Shown: positions 21,671 through 28,761 of the stretch, one piece after another
Layout of the letters: each line of letters begins with the position of its first letter
Numbering within the stretch: the stretch's first letter is position 1
Source of the DNA: Streptomyces phaeochromogenes
GTDB lineage: Bacteria > Actinomycetota > Actinomycetes > Streptomycetales > Streptomycetaceae
NCBI RefSeq assembly: GCF_001418655.1
Contig: NZ_LIQZ01000046.1
Span: 1 to 38,489, forward strand
Length of the DNA: 38,489 bases
Direction: 5' to 3'
Notes under the pieces: generated by a model
Database searches by the model: none
What the model was told of the DNA's origin: nothing
Seen by the model: the letters and a program-made list of their open reading frames with translations, nothing else
Translations under genes and position numbers: made by a program

Positions 21671-23560
21671 ATGAGATTCCTGGTTCTTGGTTCGGTCGAA
21701 GCGTGGATGACCCCCCACCACAAGGTCGCCCTCAGCGGTTCCAAGCTGAGAACCGCCCTCGCCGCGCTGGTCCTCGCACGGGGCAGGGTCGTCCCCGACT
21801 CACGGCTGTCCGCCCTGCTGTGGGGCGAAGACCCTCCCGCGACGTCGGCCGCGCAGATACAGACGTACATGTCGCGGCTGCGCCAACTCCTCCTCGACCA
21901 TGCGGAGGTGGTCCGACAGCGGCCCGGCTACCTCCTGCGTGTGCCGGACGGTACGCGGGAGGCGGGCACCTGGGACACGGACGTGGCCGAGTTCGAGCAC
22001 TTCGCCGCGCGCGGCCGTGACGCCCAGGCCGCGGGCGACGCCGACAGTGCCGCGCACCTGCTGCACCGGGCCCTGGCGGTCTGGCGCGGACCGGTGCTGG
22101 GCGGGGTGACCGAGTTCCTTGCCGAGGCCGAACGGGGGCGGCTGGAGGAGATGCGCCTCACCGTCCTGGAGCGGCGTATCGAGGCCGACTTCGCTCTTGG
22201 GCGGCATGCCGAACTCGTCTCCGAGCTGATCGGCCTGACCGCCTCCTACCCCCTCCGCGAGCAGTTGTGCGGCCAGCTCATGACCGCCCTGTACCGGTGC
22301 GGTCGGCAGGCGGACGCGCTCACCGTGTACCAGGAGTGCCGCCGGACCCTGACCGACGAACTGGGCATCGACCCCACCCCGTCGCTGCAGCGGCTGTATC
22401 AGTCGATCCTCGTCGCCGCTCCCGTGCTGGCCACGCCCACGGCGGCTCCCCGAAGCGAGGAGGCCCGGCCCGCGCGCACGGCCCCCGCCGAACTGCCGCC
22501 CGCGCTCCCCGACTTCACCGGACGGGAGCAGGAGGTCATACGGTTGCGGACCCAGCTCGCCGGCCGCCAGCGTGCCGGGACCCCGGCCGTGGGCGTGGTC
22601 GTCGGCATGCCGGGCGTGGGAAAGACCTCGCTCGCGCTGCACGTCGCGCACCAGCTGGTCGACGACTACTCCGACGGACAGCTCTGGGTCGACCTGCGCG
22701 GCACCTCGACGACCCCGTTGGAGCCCGTCGACGCGCTCGCCGACCTGCTGCGGGCGATGGGCGTCGACAGCCGGGACATCCCGGCCGGCCTCGCCGAACG
22801 CACCCGGCTGTACCGCAGCACGCTCGCCGACCGGCGCTGCCTGATCGTGCTGGACGACGCGGCGGGCGCCTGGCAGCTACGGCCCCTGGTGCCGGCCGCT
22901 CCCGGCTGCGGTGTCCTGGTCACCGGCCGGACCCAGTTGACCGCCCTGGAAGGGGTACGCCCCATCCGCCTCGGCACCTTCACCCGGTCCGAGGCGACCG
23001 CGCTGTTGCGCAGCACGGTCGGCGAGGAGCGGATCGGCGCCGATCCGCAGTCGGCCGAGGAACTCGCGGAGGCCTGCGGGGGGCTTCCGCTGGCGGTGCG
23101 GATCGCCGGATCGCGGCTGGCCGCCCGGCCGCACTGGACCCCGCGCGGACTGGCCGACCGGCTGAACGACCCGCGGCGCGGCCTGGACGAGTTGTGCCTG
23201 GCCGACCTGCGGGTGCGCGACGCCATGGAGGCCAGTTACCGCCGGCTGACCGAGCCCGCCCGGCGCGCGCTGCTCGTGCTGGCCCGGCCCGACGTCCCCG
23301 CGTTCAGCGCGCGTACGGCGTCGCTGCTGCTCGACCTGCCTCTGGAGGCGGCGCAGGACCTGGTGGAACTCCTGGTCGACGACCACCTGTTGCAGCCCGT
23401 CGACGGCGACAACCGCGGCTTCCGCATGCACCGGCTGGTCCGGGCCTTCGGCCTGGAACAGGCGGCGCGGTGCGAGCCGGGCCACGAACAGCACGCGGCG
23501 CTCGACCGGACCGGCCGACCGCATCCGCGGCTGGTCAGCGGGCGCGGAGAAGTGGCCTGA
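21671..23560 (+). CDS. SARP-family transcriptional activator with STAND ATPase domain
   Basis: The 629-residue protein has an N-terminal OmpR-like DNA-binding domain (RFLVLGSVEAWMT, LSALLWGEDPPATSAAQIQT), a bacterial transcriptional activation domain (FEHFAARGRDAQAAGDADSA to DELGIDPTPSLQRLY), and an NB-ARC type ATPase from about residue 290 (VVGMPGVGKTSLALHVA Walker A, CLIVLDDA Walker B, CGGLPLAVRIAG). This is the AfsR-like medium SARP layout without a long TPR tail. SARPs bind direct repeats in promoters of antibiotic genes. The ATG at 21671 follows GAGGGAG. It sits between the two Dap genes and likely activates the cluster; the repeats at 20281 are a plausible target. Confidence 0.9.
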   Translation: MRFLVLGSVEAWMTPHHKVALSGSKLRTALAALVLARGRVVPDSRLSALLWGEDPPATSAAQIQTYMSRLRQLLLDHAEVVRQRPGYLLRVPDGTREAGTWDTDVAEFEHFAARGRDAQAAGDADSAAHLLHRALAVWRGPVLGGVTEFLAEAERGRLEEMRLTVLERRIEADFALGRHAELVSELIGLTASYPLREQLCGQLMTALYRCGRQADALTVYQECRRTLTDELGIDPTPSLQRLYQSILVAAPVLATPTAAPRSEEARPARTAPAELPPALPDFTGREQEVIRLRTQLAGRQRAGTPAVGVVVGMPGVGKTSLALHVAHQLVDDYSDGQLWVDLRGTSTTPLEPVDALADLLRAMGVDSRDIPAGLAERTRLYRSTLADRRCLIVLDDAAGAWQLRPLVPAAPGCGVLVTGRTQLTALEGVRPIRLGTFTRSEATALLRSTVGEERIGADPQSAEELAEACGGLPLAVRIAGSRLAARPHWTPRGLADRLNDPRRGLDELCLADLRVRDAMEASYRRLTEPARRALLVLARPDVPAFSARTASLLLDLPLEAAQDLVELLVDDHLLQPVDGDNRGFRMHRLVRAFGLEQAARCEPGHEQHAALDRTGRPHPRLVSGRGEVA

Positions 23561-23596
23561 ACCCGCGCGTTCCCGGGTGAGGGGAGGCGGCGGGAT

Positions 23597-23625
23597 CTCC
23601 GCCGGAAGCCGGGCCGCCGGCGGAG
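23597..23625. terminator. Hairpin between convergent SARP and lipoprotein genes
   Basis: CTCCGCCGG (23597-23605) pairs with CCGGCGGAG (23617-23625) over an 11-base loop. It probably ends transcription from both sides. Confidence 0.6.
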
Positions 23626-23633
23626 GGACGGTC

Positions 23634-24254
23634 TCAGGAGGTGATGGAGAGGTCCCCGCCGCCGGACTTGGCGGTCACCTTGTGCGACGAGGCGGGATCC
23701 TTCTTGACGGTCACCTTCTCCGTCCCGCCCTCGCCGTCCGCGTCGACGGCGTAGGAGCCGCCGGGCAGCCGCACGTCGATGTCGCCGCCGCCGGTGCGCA
23801 CGTCGACGCTGTCCGGCGCGGACGAGAACGCGGCGTCCGCGCCACCCCCGTCGGTGGCGGCGGTGAGCTTCCCGGCCAGGCCGCTGACCTTGACGTCGCC
23901 GCCCTCGGAGGCGAGGGTCACGGACAGCGTCCGGGGCACCTCCAGCCGGTACGACACCTCGCAGGGCGACGAGTCGGACGAGCAGCCGGCGGTGTCCAGG
24001 GAGAGAGTGGAACCGCTCACCGCGTGCTTGGTCTTGGGCTTGTCACCCGAGTAACGGAACTTCTCCGTCACTTCAACGGTCGTGCGGTCGCTCGCGACCA
24101 CCTCGATGAGACCACCGTTGCTCTTCACGTTCAGTGCCGAGACGGCCTCCTTCACCGTGTAGGAGCCGCTCTCGGAGGTCTCGTCGTCCGTCATGCAACC
24201 GGAGAGGAGCGCCACGAGCGTCAGGGCGGCTGCGGCGGGAGCCTTGGTTTTCAC
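23634..24254 (-). CDS. Lipoprotein with DUF4097-like beta-helix domain
   Basis: The 206-residue protein starts at a GTG (24254), with a signal segment APAAAALTLVALLSGC that ends in a lipobox. The body alternates strands with Gly/Asp turns (LNVKSNGGLIEVVASD, LASEGGDVKVSGLAGKLTAA, VDVRTGGGDIDVRLPGG, VTAKSGGGDLSITS), typical of the DUF4097 (adhesin-like) family. It lies on the opposite strand inside the biosynthetic region, between the SARP and SbnA-like genes. I see no direct role in peptide synthesis; it may be an unrelated older gene. The start was chosen for the AAAGGA ribosome-binding site. Confidence 0.8.
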   Translation of the reverse strand: MKTKAPAAAALTLVALLSGCMTDDETSESGSYTVKEAVSALNVKSNGGLIEVVASDRTTVEVTEKFRYSGDKPKTKHAVSGSTLSLDTAGCSSDSSPCEVSYRLEVPRTLSVTLASEGGDVKVSGLAGKLTAATDGGGADAAFSSAPDSVDVRTGGGDIDVRLPGGSYAVDADGEGGTEKVTVKKDPASSHKVTAKSGGGDLSITS

Positions 24255-24725
24255 GGTGGTGTTTCCTTTGCCTTGAGTGACATGGCGCACGGAGGGCCCG
24301 AAGGTCCCGCGCGACAAGTCTGCTTACCCCGTGAAGGGCTGTCAGGCGACCTCGATGGCAGGAGGCTGCGGTGGCAGCATGTTGCCGCCCCGGGCGCCCC
24401 CGGCGAGCCCTTTCGGCCATGCGCGGTGTGCCATGGTGATGCGGTGCCCCGGCCGACGGCCCGGGCCGCCGCGCCCGCTGTCCGGACGCGAGGACACCCA
24501 CCCTCAGGCACGGTCCGCCGAGGTGTGCGCGGACCGACGGGGGCGGGAGACATGGACGATCGTGGTGTTCGGGCCCCCGTGCGGCCCCCGTCGAAGCCCT
24601 CGCCATGGAAGCGCGATAGGTGCGGCATAGAGGCGCCCCGCACGCTGGTCGCGGTCAGCCGGTGGCCCGCGGCAGATTCCGACGGGCCCCGGAACAAAAC
24701 GATTCAGCAGCGGAGGGCAGCCGAT
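24255..24725. other. 471-base divergent gap before the SbnA-like gene
   Basis: The region separates the divergent lipoprotein and SbnA-like genes and should contain both promoters. Stray open frames on both strands have no ribosome-binding site or convincing codon bias. TAGAGG at 24627 may be a -10 element, but no matching -35 or SARP-like repeat was found. Confidence 0.45.
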
Positions 24726-25727
24726 ATGGGCCGGCCCGTGCTCAACGGAATTCTGGCGGCCATTGGGGAAACCCCCTTGGTGGAGCTGGGAAAGGTCTTC
24801 CCTGGACTGAACTCCAGGGTCTTCGCCAAGATTGAGAGGTTCAACCCGGGAGGAAGTGTCAAGGACCGGTCCGCCCTGGGCATGTTGCTCCGCAGGATCC
24901 AGGACGGCCAACTCGTCCCGGGGCGTTCGGTCGTGATCGAGTCGAGCTCCGGCAACCTGGCCGTCGGCATCGCCCAGATATGCCGCTACTACGGACTCGA
25001 CTTCATCTGCGTCGTCGACGCCAAGACCACTCAGCAGAACCTGGCGCTCCTGCACGCGTACGGAGCCAAGCCCGAAGTGGTCGTGACGCCGGACCCGAAC
25101 ACGGGTGAGTACCTGGCGGCACGTCTGGAGAGGGTGCGGGAACTGGTGGCGACCGTGCCGGGCGCCTACTGGCCCAACCAGTACTCCAACCCGCTCAACC
25201 CGCAGGCCCACCGGGACACCATGAGGGAGATCGTCGAAACGCTGGACGGGAAGGTGGACTACCTGTTCGCCGCGGTCAGCACCTTCGGCACCCTGCGCGG
25301 ATGTTCGGAGTACCTGCGCGAACAGGGGCTGGACACCACCGTCGTGGCGGTCGACGCGGTGGGCAGCAGGATCTTCGGACAGCAGGGGGCGCCCCGGCTC
25401 ATCCCGGGACACGGAGCGTCCGTGCCACCGGCGCTCCTGGACCCGGACGCCGCCGACCACGTGGTCCACGTGTCCGACATCGACTGCGTCGTGGCCTGCC
25501 GTCGGCTCGTCCTGACCGAGGCGGTGCTCGCCGGAGGCTCCTCCGGCGCGACCGTGGCGGCGCTCAAGAAGTTCAGCGACCACATCACTCCCGGTTCCAA
25601 CTGCGTCCTGATCTTTCCGGACGGGGGCGACAGATACCTGGACACCATCTACTCCGACCAATGGGTCAGTTCGTCCTTCGGTGAGATCTCCCACCTGTGG
25701 AAGCAGCAGAAGGACAGCGACAGCTGA
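24726..25727 (+). CDS. sbnA: SbnA-like PLP-dependent synthase (first step to 2,3-diaminopropionate)
   Basis: The 333-residue protein is a fold type II PLP enzyme of the cysteine synthase family. The PLP lysine is in NPGGSVKDRSAL, the substrate loop is ESSSGNLAVGIA and the phosphate-binding loop is GGSSGATVAALKK. SSGNLAVG in place of the TSGNTGI of cysteine synthases is as in SbnA, which condenses O-phospho-L-serine with L-glutamate. With the SbnB-like enzyme the result is L-2,3-diaminopropionate. The ATG at 24726 follows GGAGGG by eight bases. A hairpin terminator follows at 25745. The gene is 3.3 kb from its partner, not adjacent as in staphylococci. Confidence 0.86.
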   Translation: MGRPVLNGILAAIGETPLVELGKVFPGLNSRVFAKIERFNPGGSVKDRSALGMLLRRIQDGQLVPGRSVVIESSSGNLAVGIAQICRYYGLDFICVVDAKTTQQNLALLHAYGAKPEVVVTPDPNTGEYLAARLERVRELVATVPGAYWPNQYSNPLNPQAHRDTMREIVETLDGKVDYLFAAVSTFGTLRGCSEYLREQGLDTTVVAVDAVGSRIFGQQGAPRLIPGHGASVPPALLDPDAADHVVHVSDIDCVVACRRLVLTEAVLAGGSSGATVAALKKFSDHITPGSNCVLIFPDGGDRYLDTIYSDQWVSSSFGEISHLWKQQKDSDS

Positions 25728-25744
25728 CCTCTGCGCCCCACCAC

Positions 25745-25773
25745 GGTCCGCCGGCTCTCCGTGCCGGCGGACC
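25745..25773 (+). terminator. Hairpin terminator after the SbnA-like gene
   Basis: GGTCCGCCGGC (25745-25755) pairs with GCCGGCGGACC (25763-25773), an 11-base perfect stem with a seven-base loop. It suggests that the transporter gene downstream has its own promoter or depends on read-through. Confidence 0.7.
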
Positions 25774-25837
25774 CTCAGGCGTGTCGCGCTCACCCGCGCG
25801 GTACTTGAAGGAAACGAACGAGAAGGGAGAGCCGCAC

Positions 25838-28180
25838 ATGCCCTCCAACGGTGAGCCGGCTGCCCCCACGACCCCGCTGCCTCCGGGACGCGGACAACCC
25901 GAGCCCCTGATCGAAAGAGTGGCGGCCTGGTCGGCACGCCGCCGCAAGACCGCGCTGTTCGGCTGGTTGATCTTCGTCGTGCTCACCTTCGCGGTGGGCG
26001 CGGCCGTAGGCGGCAAGGGGCCGCAGAACCACGACCCGGGAGAGTCGGGCCGGGCCCAGGTCATGATCGAGGACGCGGGCGACGACACCCGGCCGCCCAG
26101 CGAGAACGTCCTCGTCCAGGCCGGCGCCGACTCCCCCGGCTTCCGCACCGACACCGCACTGCAGAAGGCGGTTCAGGACGTCGGCGCGACGCTGAACGGC
26201 CTGACCGGCAAGGTGTCGGACGTCGTCGTGCCGACGACCGCCGAACCCGGGGGCCTGGTCTCCGCCGACGGCCGTTCCGTGCTCGTCACCTTCTCGCTGG
26301 CCGGGTCCGGCCACGGCTGGGACAACGCGGCCGAGGTGGTGGAGCAGACCCAGCAGCGGATGGCCCAACTGGCGAAGGAACACAAGGGACTGACGATCGT
26401 TCAGGCCGGTGACGCCAGCGTCGACTTCGCCGTGGAGGAAGCCACCAGCGAGGACTTCGCCACCGCCGAACTGACCTCCATCCCCCTGACGTTGGTCATT
26501 CTCCTCGTGGTCTTCGGCGCGCTGATCGCGGCGGGCATTCCGCTGCTGCTCGCCGTGACCGCGGTCGTCGCCGCCATGGGGCTGCTGACCCTGGCCGCCA
26601 ACTGGCTCCCGGTGGACGACACCGCGTCATCGGTGGTGCTCCTCGTGGGCATGGCCGTCGGCGTCGACTACACCCTGTTCTACCTGCGCAGGGAGCGTGA
26701 GGAGCGACTGGCGGGCCGCGACACCGAACAGGCCCTGCGGATCACCGCGGCCACGTCCGGCCGGGCCGTCGTCGTCTCCGGGCTGACCGTCGCCGTCTCC
26801 ATGGCGGGGCTGTTCCTCACCGGCATCGACACCTTCACCGGCATGGCCGTCGGCACCATCGCCGTGGTGCTGCTCGCCGTCGTGGGCTCGCTGACCGCGC
26901 TGCCCGCCGTCCTGTCCATGCTCGGCTCCAAGGTGGACGGCCTGCGCCTCCCCTGGATCGGCCGGCGCCGCGCCGAGGCCAGCAGTTCCCGGGTCTGGAC
27001 GGCCGTCGTCGCACAGGTCGTACGGCGGCCGTTGCTCTGGGGCGGGGCGGCGGTCGCCGCCCTCCTGCTGGCCGCGCTGCCCGCCGCCGGCATGCGGCTG
27101 GCCGACCCCGGACTGCAGGAGCGGTTCCCGGACAGCGTGCCGGAGATCTCCCACCTGGTCGCCATCCAGGAGGCGTTCCCCGGAAAGCCGGCGCCCGCGC
27201 AGGTCGTCGTCACCGGATCGGCCCTGGACACCGGCGCCTTCGACGAGGCGGTCACCGCCCTGCGGGAGCAGGTCGCCAAGAGCGGTGGAGCGCTGGCCGA
27301 ACCCGTGCGGACCGCGAAGATCGGCGACGGCGGGACCGTGGTCGTCACCGTCCCGCTGGCGGGCAGTGGCAACGACGCCGAGTCCCAGAAGGCGCTGAAG
27401 CTACTGCGTGACACGGCACTGCCGCGCAGCCTCGGCGAGGTCGACGGACTGCGCTACGCCGTCACCGGACAGACGGCGGGGCCGGCCGACATGGCGGCCG
27501 CGCTGGACAGCCGTACACCGGTCGTCTTCGCGTTCGTCCTGGTCTTCGCCTTCCTGCTGCTCGTCTCCGCGTTCCGGTCGCTGGCGATCCCGCTGGTGTC
27601 CATAGCGCTGAACGTGCTGTCCATCGGTGCCGCGTACGGAGTCGTCACCCTGGTCTTCCAGGACGGCCACCTCAGCGGTCTGCTGGGCTTCGAGTCGTAC
27701 GGCGGGATCATCAGCTGGCTCCCGCTGTTCATGTTCGTGATCCTCTTCGGACTGTCGATGGACTACCACGTCTTCATCATCAGCAGGATCAGGGAACTGC
27801 GCATGGAGGGCGCCGACACGCGTACGGCCGTGACCCGGGGCATCGGCGGCAGCGCGGGCGTGGTCACCAGCGCGGCCGTGGTCATGATCGCCGTGTTCTC
27901 GATCTTCGCCTCGCTGTCCATGCTCGACTACAAGATGCTCGGCCTCGGCATGGCGGTGGCCATCCTGGTGGACGCCACGCTGGTGCGTGGTGTGCTGCTT
28001 CCGGCGGCGCTGGCCCTGCTCGGGGACCGCAGCTGGACGCTGCCCCGGGCGCTCGCCTGGATCCCCGCGGTGGCTGCCGAGAGGAGCCCCGAACCGCCCG
28101 CCGCCCCCCACGAGGAGGCCGCGGAGGACAGCAGGACGGAGACGGAGGAGGACCGGGACAAGGACGTCGAACGGGTCTGA
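25838..28180 (+). CDS. MMPL-family (RND-type) membrane transporter
   Basis: The 780-residue protein has the MMPL layout: one N-terminal membrane helix (KTALFGWLIFVVLTFAVGAA), a soluble loop, a block of five helices, a linker helix, a second loop (about residues 415-550) and a second block of helices. Family motifs are visible: VLLVGMAVGVDYTLFYLRRE and FVILFGLSMDYHVFIISRIR, each with the Asp-Tyr pair used in proton coupling, and RITAATSGRAVVVSG. The C-terminus is acidic and low complexity. Its position between the Dap synthase and NRPS genes suggests export of the peptide product or self-protection. The ATG at 25838 follows GAGAAGGGAGA. The call is safe; the substrate is inference. Confidence 0.9.
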   Translation: MPSNGEPAAPTTPLPPGRGQPEPLIERVAAWSARRRKTALFGWLIFVVLTFAVGAAVGGKGPQNHDPGESGRAQVMIEDAGDDTRPPSENVLVQAGADSPGFRTDTALQKAVQDVGATLNGLTGKVSDVVVPTTAEPGGLVSADGRSVLVTFSLAGSGHGWDNAAEVVEQTQQRMAQLAKEHKGLTIVQAGDASVDFAVEEATSEDFATAELTSIPLTLVILLVVFGALIAAGIPLLLAVTAVVAAMGLLTLAANWLPVDDTASSVVLLVGMAVGVDYTLFYLRREREERLAGRDTEQALRITAATSGRAVVVSGLTVAVSMAGLFLTGIDTFTGMAVGTIAVVLLAVVGSLTALPAVLSMLGSKVDGLRLPWIGRRRAEASSSRVWTAVVAQVVRRPLLWGGAAVAALLLAALPAAGMRLADPGLQERFPDSVPEISHLVAIQEAFPGKPAPAQVVVTGSALDTGAFDEAVTALREQVAKSGGALAEPVRTAKIGDGGTVVVTVPLAGSGNDAESQKALKLLRDTALPRSLGEVDGLRYAVTGQTAGPADMAAALDSRTPVVFAFVLVFAFLLLVSAFRSLAIPLVSIALNVLSIGAAYGVVTLVFQDGHLSGLLGFESYGGIISWLPLFMFVILFGLSMDYHVFIISRIRELRMEGADTRTAVTRGIGGSAGVVTSAAVVMIAVFSIFASLSMLDYKMLGLGMAVAILVDATLVRGVLLPAALALLGDRSWTLPRALAWIPAVAAERSPEPPAAPHEEAAEDSRTETEEDRDKDVERV

Positions 28181-28226
28181 CACCCCGTCGTCGAACGGGT
28201 CCGGCACCCCCGTCCTCCGGCACCAC

Positions 28227-28265
28227 GCGGCCCGGTCGCCCCCACCTGCGGGGCGGCCGGGCCGC
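28227..28265 (+). terminator. Hairpin terminator after the MMPL gene
   Basis: The arms 28227-28242 and 28250-28265 form a 16-base stem with a single T-G wobble and a seven-base loop. It lies 46 bases after the transporter stop, so the MbtH-NRPS genes probably have their own promoter in 28266-28455. Confidence 0.75.
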
Positions 28266-28298
28266 GGCGTTGCCGCCCGCCCGGCGCCCTGTGCCCCA

Positions 28299-28331
28299 AT
28301 ACCCCGGATAGCTCCGATAGAGCCGGAGTAT
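28299..28331. promoter_or_regulatory. Symmetric AT-containing element upstream of the MbtH-like gene
   Basis: ATACCCCG (28299-28306) and CGGAGTAT (28324-28331) are inverted arms with one mismatch, enclosing CGGATAG and CGATAGA repeated at a 10-base spacing. It may be the promoter/operator for the NRPS genes. The evidence is weak and only positional. Confidence 0.3.
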
Positions 28332-28455
28332 GGGAGCCCTCGGAAGGATGGACAGCACGATGCCCGCAGCCTGACGGATATGGACGCAGGCCACGGAGCC
28401 GCTGCCGCGTCACGGCCGGCAGCACCGACACACCACCCCGACGAGGAGTCCTGTC

Positions 28456-28671
28456 ATGGCCGACGAGCGTGCCGACGACCGCATCTACCACGTGGTCCTG
28501 AACGACGAAGAGCAGTACTCGATCTGGGCGGCCGACCGTGACGTCCCGGCCGGCTGGCGTGCGGAAGGCACCACGGGCACCCGCGAGGAGTGCTTCGCCC
28601 GCATCGGCGAGGTCTGGACGGACATGCGCCCGCTGAGCCTGCGCCGGCGCATGGAGCAGGCGAGCGCCTGA
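28456..28671 (+). CDS. mbtH: MbtH-like protein
   Basis: The 71-residue protein carries the full MbtH signature: VVLNDEEQYSIWAADRDVPA, GWRAEGTTGTREECFARI and VWTDMRPLSLRRRM. MbtH-like proteins bind adenylation domains and are often needed for their folding or activity. The ATG at 28456 follows GAGGAG. It lies 90 bases before the first NRPS gene on the same strand, so it very likely serves one or more of these adenylation domains. Confidence 0.95.
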   Translation: MADERADDRIYHVVLNDEEQYSIWAADRDVPAGWRAEGTTGTREECFARIGEVWTDMRPLSLRRRMEQASA

Positions 28672-28761
28672 CACCCGCCTCCCCACCGCCGTCGGCTGTC
28701 CGTCGGCGAGTCGTGCGCGGCCGCGCCCACCCCATCCACCGCTGACCACGCAGGAGTACCC

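Noticed and set aside
23577..24725. N-terminal extension of the SbnA-like frame by about 380 codons
   Set aside because: The frame is open but lacks coding character, runs through a lipoprotein gene on the other strand, and a good ribosome-binding site precedes the ATG at 24726.
24504..24726. SARP-type repeats before the SbnA-like gene
   Set aside because: GAAGC occurs twice 15 bases apart, not at 11-base spacing, and no GAGCG heptamer series is present.
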